The position numbers and the translations under genes are program-made. This document shows positions 60,329-64,000 of a DNA stretch of 64,000 nt, piece after piece. The notes under the pieces were generated by a model that worked only from the letters and a program-made list of their open reading frames with translations, searched no databases and was not told the origin of the DNA. This stretch comes from an uncultured Oscillospiraceae bacterium. Lineage in GTDB: Bacteria > Bacillota > Clostridia > Oscillospirales > Oscillospiraceae. Where the stretch lies: contig CAKTKU010000008.1 in the NCBI GenBank assembly GCA_934572335.1, forward strand, positions 1 through 64,000, given 5' to 3'. Each line of letters starts with the position of its first letter. The stretch's first letter is position 1.

Positions 60329-61591
60329 TCAAGCCTTGTCGTTGATATGCTCGACACGCGGCTGCTCCGTGCCGTTGACGCTCGCCGCGGTGATGACCAC
60401 GCGGCTCACCGTCGGGTCGGACGGCACAGTGTACATGATGTTTGTCATCACGCCCTCCATGACGCTGCGCAGTCCGCGCGCGCCGATCTTCATCGCGATC
60501 GCCTTGTCGGCGACAGCTTCCAGCGCCTCCGGCTCAAAATCGAGTTTGACCTTGTCAAAGTCAAACAGCGCCTTGTACTGCTTTGTCATGGCGTTCTTGG
60601 GTTCGGTAAGTATGCGCACAAGGTCGTCGCGTGTGAGCGAGGCGAGCGAGGCGATAACCGGCAGACGGCCGACAAGCTCCGGGATGATGCCGAACTTCAA
60701 AAGGTCGTGCTGCTGCACCTGCGCAAGTATCTCGCCAACGTCGCGCTCATTGCTGCTGACAATATCCGCGCCGAAGCCCATGGTCTTTTTGTTCGTGCGT
60801 TTTTCAATTATTTTATCCAGCCCGTCGAACGCGCCGCCGCAGATAAAGAGAATATTTGTCGTGTCGACCTGAATAAACTCCTGATGCGGGTGCTTGCGTC
60901 CGCCCTGAGGGGGGACGTTCGCCACGGTGCCCTCCAAAAGCTTCAGAAGCGCCTGCTGCACGCCTTCGCCGGAGACGTCGCGCGTGATGGAGGTGTTCTC
61001 GCTCTTGCGGGCGATCTTATCTATCTCATCGATGTAGATTATGCCGCGCTGTGCGCGCTCCACGTCAAAATCCGCCGCCTGAAGGAGCTTGAGGATGACG
61101 TTTTCTACGTCCTCGCCGACGTAACCGGCCTCGGTGAGAGTGGTGGCATCGGCAATGGCGAACGGCACGTCGAGCATCTTCGCAAGCGTCTGGGCGAAGA
61201 GCGTTTTGCCGCTGCCGGTGGGACCTATGAGCAGTATGTTGCTCTTTTGCAGCTCAACATCCGACTTGCCGGACTGGAGAATGCGCTTATAGTGATTGTA
61301 CACGGCGACGGACAGCGCGATCTTCGCCCTGTCCTGCCCTATGACATACTCGTCAAGGCGTGCCTTGATCTGCATGGGCTTGGGCAGGTTGTCAAACTTG
61401 AGCGTCAGCCCGTCGTAGCCGTTGACGCTCGGAGCTGCCGGCATGCCGCCCTCGTCGATTATACTGGCGCACATGCGCACGCACTCATCACATATATAGC
61501 TGCCGTTTCCGGCAATAAGCCTGTTGACCGCAGACTGCGGCTTGCCGCAGAATGAACATCTCAGGCTTCTTCTGTCATCAAACTTACCCAT
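60329..61591 (-). CDS. clpX: Clp protease ATP-binding subunit ClpX
   Basis: 420 residues: N-terminal zinc-binding domain ([13 protein letters not shown]), Walker [13 protein letters not shown], pore loop GYVGEDVEN, Walker [10 protein letters not shown], sensor [10 protein letters not shown]. Unfolds substrates for ClpP. Start at 61591 (MGKFDDRR) with AAGGG upstream; the ATG 21 bases earlier lies right behind the terminator hairpin without a ribosome site. Confidence 0.97.
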   Translation of the reverse strand: MGKFDDRRSLRCSFCGKPQSAVNRLIAGNGSYICDECVRMCASIIDEGGMPAAPSVNGYDGLTLKFDNLPKPMQIKARLDEYVIGQDRAKIALSVAVYNHYKRILQSGKSDVELQKSNILLIGPTGSGKTLFAQTLAKMLDVPFAIADATTLTEAGYVGEDVENVILKLLQAADFDVERAQRGIIYIDEIDKIARKSENTSITRDVSGEGVQQALLKLLEGTVANVPPQGGRKHPHQEFIQVDTTNILFICGGAFDGLDKIIEKRTNKKTMGFGADIVSSNERDVGEILAQVQQHDLLKFGIIPELVGRLPVIASLASLTRDDLVRILTEPKNAMTKQYKALFDFDKVKLDFEPEALEAVADKAIAMKIGARGLRSVMEGVMTNIMYTVPSDPTVSRVVITAASVNGTEQPRVEHINDKA

Positions 61592-61617
61592 GCTGGTTTT
61601 CCCTTCTTCCATTAAAA

Positions 61618-61645
61618 CTATGGGGGAACGACTGTTCCCCCATAG
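61618..61645 (-). terminator. Hairpin between clpP and clpX
   Basis: 12-bp perfect stem (61618-61629 with 61634-61645), 4-base loop, followed on the minus strand by only four T. It may act as partial terminator or processing site that lowers clpX relative to clpP. Confidence 0.65.
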
Positions 61646-61663
61646 AAAATCATGTTCTACGAT

Positions 61664-62245
61664 TCAGCGCTTGTATATGACCTTGTCGATGATACCGTAG
61701 CTCTGTGCTTCCTCAGCGGTCATGAAGTGGTCGCGCTCGCAGTCCGCCTCGATTGTCTCAATGCTCTTGCCGGTGTTCTCGGCAAGGATGGAGTTGAGCC
61801 GCTTCTTTATCTTGAGTATCTGCTCGGCCTGAATCTGAATGTCGGTGCACTGCCCCTGGCTGCCGCCGGAGGGCTGGTGGATCATAATCTCGGCATTGGG
61901 CAGCGCGATGCGCTTACCTTTCGCGCCGCAGGACAGCAGGAACGCACCCATGGAGGCCGCCATGCCGATGCAGATGGTGGAAACATCGGGCTTGATATAC
62001 TGCATGGTGTCATATATCGCGAGACCGGCTGTCACAACGCCGCCGGGGCTGTTGATATAAAACTGTATGTCCTTGTCGGGATCCTGCGCCTCAAGATACA
62101 AAAGCTGTGCCACGATGAGGCTCGCGGTCGTATTGTTGACCTCCTCGGAGAGCATGATGATCCTGTCGTTAAGAAGACGGGAGAAAATATCATACGAACG
62201 CTCGCCGCGGCTGGTCTGTTCCACTACATAAGGTACTAAACTCAT
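61664..62245 (-). CDS. clpP: ATP-dependent Clp protease proteolytic subunit
   Basis: 193-residue serine protease. Catalytic triad in [11 protein letters not shown] (Ser about 98), MIHQPSGG (His about 123) and the later Asp in [10 protein letters not shown]-terminal [23 protein letters not shown] is typical. Order tig-clpP-clpX as in many Clostridia. Confidence 0.98.
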   Translation of the reverse strand: MSLVPYVVEQTSRGERSYDIFSRLLNDRIIMLSEEVNNTTASLIVAQLLYLEAQDPDKDIQFYINSPGGVVTAGLAIYDTMQYIKPDVSTICIGMAASMGAFLLSCGAKGKRIALPNAEIMIHQPSGGSQGQCTDIQIQAEQILKIKKRLNSILAENTGKSIETIEADCERDHFMTAEEAQSYGIIDKVIYKR

Positions 62246-62306
62246 TCTATTAAACTCTCCTTCAAAATATCAGCGTCCAAGAGAGCATATCCTATATCCC
62301 GGATAA

Positions 62307-63815
62307 TTATTCAGCCTTGTCCTCGGTCTTGGGGGCGGCTTTCTTTCTGGTGGTCTTGGGCTTGGCTTCGGTCTTTTCCTCGGCAGCTTCCGCGCCGTCC
62401 TCTGCCTTCTTGGTCTTGGTGCTCTTCTTGGCCTTGGGCTTTGCCTCGGTCTCAGCCTCGGCGGCAGTCTCTTCGGCTGCTTCCTCGGTCTTTGCGGTCT
62501 TCTTGGCTCTGGTCTTCTTCGCGGGCTTTGCCTCGGCAACGACAGCGCTGTCGAACATTACAGAGGTCGCCTTGTCCTTCTTGCACTCTTCCTTGATGAA
62601 GTCAATGCCGAAGTAGTTCTTGAGTTCCTCGGGAGTGGCGCTGACATCCTCGCCGACCTTCTTGAGGTATTCCTCAACATCTTCATCACTGATCTCGATG
62701 TTCTCAGCCTTGACGATAGCGTCGATGAGCAGGTCGTTCTTGACCTGGAATTCTGCCGCGGGGCGGAGGCTGTTGTTGAGCGTCGCCTCGTCCAGACCCA
62801 TCATCTCCTTGAGCTTATCAAAGGAAACGTTGCGGTCAGTCAGCCCGTAGTTGGCAGCATAGCCGCGGACCATCTCTTCGAGCTTGTCGTTGACCATGAC
62901 GTCGGGAATGTCGGCAACGAGGTTATCGCACGCCTGACGGAGGATCTCAGTGCGGAAAGCGTTCTCCGCTCTCTCCTTCGCGGTCTTCTCGATATTGGCG
63001 CGGAGGTCAGCCTTGTACTCTTCGAGCGTGTCAAACTCGGAAACATCCTTGGCGAACTCGTCGTCCAGCTCAGGAAGCTCAGGAGTGGTGAGGCTATTGA
63101 GCTTGACCTTGAAGACAACTGCCTTACCGGCAAGATCCTCAACGTAATTCTCAGGGAAGGTGATGTCGATATCCTTCTCCTCGCCGACGTTCATGCCGAC
63201 GATCTGATCCTCAAAGCCGGGGACAAAGGAGTTAGAGCCGAGCTCAAGGTCGTAGCCCTCTGCCTTGCCGCCGTCGAAGCGCTCGCCGTTGAGATAGCCG
63301 TCAAAGTCGATATTCGCGGTGTCGCCCATCGCGGCGGCGCGATCCTCAACCGTCAGCATGCGCGCGTTGCGCTTGCGGGCGGCGTTGATCTCCGCGTCGA
63401 CCTTGGCCTCGTCAACGACAACGGCTTCCTTCTCCGCCTCGAGACCCTTGTACTGACCGAGAGTGACCTCGGGGTAGAGGGTGACAACGAAGGTGTACTC
63501 CACAGTGCGGTCGTCCGTGACCTTGACATCGGAAACGGAGGGCGCGCCGACGATCCTCAGCTCGGAAGCGGTCAGTCCGGCTTCAAAAGCCTCGGGGGCG
63601 AGCTCATCAATAGCGTCCTGATAGAACACGTCCGCGCCGTACATACCCTCGACAACAGCGCGGGGCGCCTTGCCCTTGCGGAAGCCCGGAATATATATAT
63701 CGCTCTTGGCTTTCAGATAGACCTTGTTGACGGCGGATTCGAATTCAGCCTTGTCGGTCTCTACCTGAAATGATGCGGAACTATTTTCTTTCTTCTCTAC
63801 GTTCTTGAGATTCAT
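62307..63815 (-). CDS. tig: Trigger factor with long charged tail
   Basis: 502 residues: ribosome-binding domain with the signature GFRKGKAPRAVVE (about 44-56), FKBP-type PPIase domain (about 150-245, FVPGFEDQIVGMNVGEEKDI), and C-terminal chaperone arms up to about 425. A further 75-residue tail of Lys, Ala, Glu and Thr (blocks such as KKTRAKKTAKTEE) is not in typical trigger factors of about 430 residues. The tail is in frame and conservative in codon use. First gene of the unit, with its own promoter. Confidence 0.96.
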   Translation of the reverse strand: MNLKNVEKKENSSASFQVETDKAEFESAVNKVYLKAKSDIYIPGFRKGKAPRAVVEGMYGADVFYQDAIDELAPEAFEAGLTASELRIVGAPSVSDVKVTDDRTVEYTFVVTLYPEVTLGQYKGLEAEKEAVVVDEAKVDAEINAARKRNARMLTVEDRAAAMGDTANIDFDGYLNGERFDGGKAEGYDLELGSNSFVPGFEDQIVGMNVGEEKDIDITFPENYVEDLAGKAVVFKVKLNSLTTPELPELDDEFAKDVSEFDTLEEYKADLRANIEKTAKERAENAFRTEILRQACDNLVADIPDVMVNDKLEEMVRGYAANYGLTDRNVSFDKLKEMMGLDEATLNNSLRPAAEFQVKNDLLIDAIVKAENIEISDEDVEEYLKKVGEDVSATPEELKNYFGIDFIKEECKKDKATSVMFDSAVVAEAKPAKKTRAKKTAKTEEAAEETAAEAETEAKPKAKKSTKTKKAEDGAEAAEEKTEAKPKTTRKKAAPKTEDKAE

Positions 63816-63852
63816 GGTTGATTTCCTCCTCTATATGTGCATAACCTGTTGT

Positions 63853-63881
63853 ATATTAGCAGATTTCTTCTTTAAAATCAA
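63853..63881 (-). promoter_or_regulatory. Sigma-A promoter of tig(-clpP-clpX)
   Basis: Minus strand: TTGATT, 17-bp spacer, TAATAT, 38 bases before the start codon; GAGGAGG is the ribosome site. Confidence 0.6.
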
Positions 63882-63920
63882 TGACAAATTAAATACTTTT
63901 TCAAGTTTTTCATAATTTGC

Positions 63921-64000
63921 TCAATCCATGAGTTTTACAGGCGTAAAATCCACAAAATCCGCCGAGACAAGCTTATACTGCGTCCCGTCGTGCCAGCCGT
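63921..64000 (-). CDS. C-terminal end of an unidentified gene, cut by the window edge
   Basis: Minus-strand frame open from the right edge to a TGA at 63921-63923; the visible end encodes GWHDGTQYKLVSADFVDFTP and five more residues. Codon use agrees with the core genes. Too short to identify. There is no clear terminator between it and tig. Confidence 0.5.
   Translation of the reverse strand, partial: GWHDGTQYKLVSADFVDFTPVKLMD

Overview
The window looks like a chromosomal segment of a GC-rich, spore-forming member of the class Clostridia, probably a gut Oscillospirales-type bacterium. This is inferred from a complete spoIIIA operon, an alpha/beta-type small acid-soluble spore protein, GerW, the Firmicutes order Asp23-nusB-xseAB-ispA-dxs-tlyA-argR-recN, the tig-clpP-clpX-lon-engB block, and an IspH-S1 fusion of the kind found in Clostridia. 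No rRNA, tRNA, CRISPR array or complete insertion sequence was seen. Genes are tightly packed and no gene-free stretch exceeds 300 bases.

Layout. 1-3250: accessory plus-strand genes (MarR regulator with an ideal promoter, family 8 glycosyltransferase, GNAT acetyltransferase, membrane acyltransferase). 3359-7112: secG, then a minus-strand unit rpe-recR-rnj-ArsC/Spx-like. 7259-11141: plus-strand operon XpaC-TelA-LemA-like-TPM-YbaK. 11203-21828: long minus-strand housekeeping run from Asp23 and nusB down to tyrS (transcription termination, exonuclease VII, isoprenoid synthesis, rRNA methylation, NAD kinase, arginine repressor, RecN). 21966-26407: spoIIIAA-AH, with a candidate sigma-E promoter. 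26614-33690: a small membrane protein, a minus-strand envelope-type operon (glycosyltransferase, VanZ, a P-type ATPase homologue lacking its catalytic residues, HAD phosphatase) and a sigma/anti-sigma pair. 33786-37832: AT-rich, partly decayed surface-polysaccharide remnants (VanZ, CapE-like dehydratase, frameshifted acyltransferase, 5'-truncated flippase). 37897-39673: a tyrosine recombinase next to a pair of 21-bp repeats bracketing a terminator, and a RelE/RelB-type toxin-antitoxin pair. 39856-43562: spore protein gene, obgE-rpmA-rplU with leader, lipoprotein. 43819-47942: Fe-S flavoprotein with HypA, and a lipase. 48005-57166: minus-strand S1/IspH, cmk, flavoprotein, rluB, D,D-carboxypeptidase, gerW, DUF2953, scpB, scpA, site-2 protease. 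57277-63815: engB, lon, clpX, clpP, tig. The right edge cuts a minus-strand gene.

How the genes fit together. MEP/isoprenoid genes occur at both ends (dxs and ispA; ispH fused to S1). Sporulation is represented by the SpoIIIA feeding-tube operon, GerW, a Dac-type carboxypeptidase and the spore DNA protector. Protein quality control is grouped at the right. The observations most worth a second look are the P-type pseudo-ATPase, the strong internal ribosome-binding site inside the IspH-S1 fusion, the repeat/terminator cassette beside the recombinase, and an L27 without the N-terminal extension usual in Firmicutes, coupled with absence of the prp protease gene from its usual slot.
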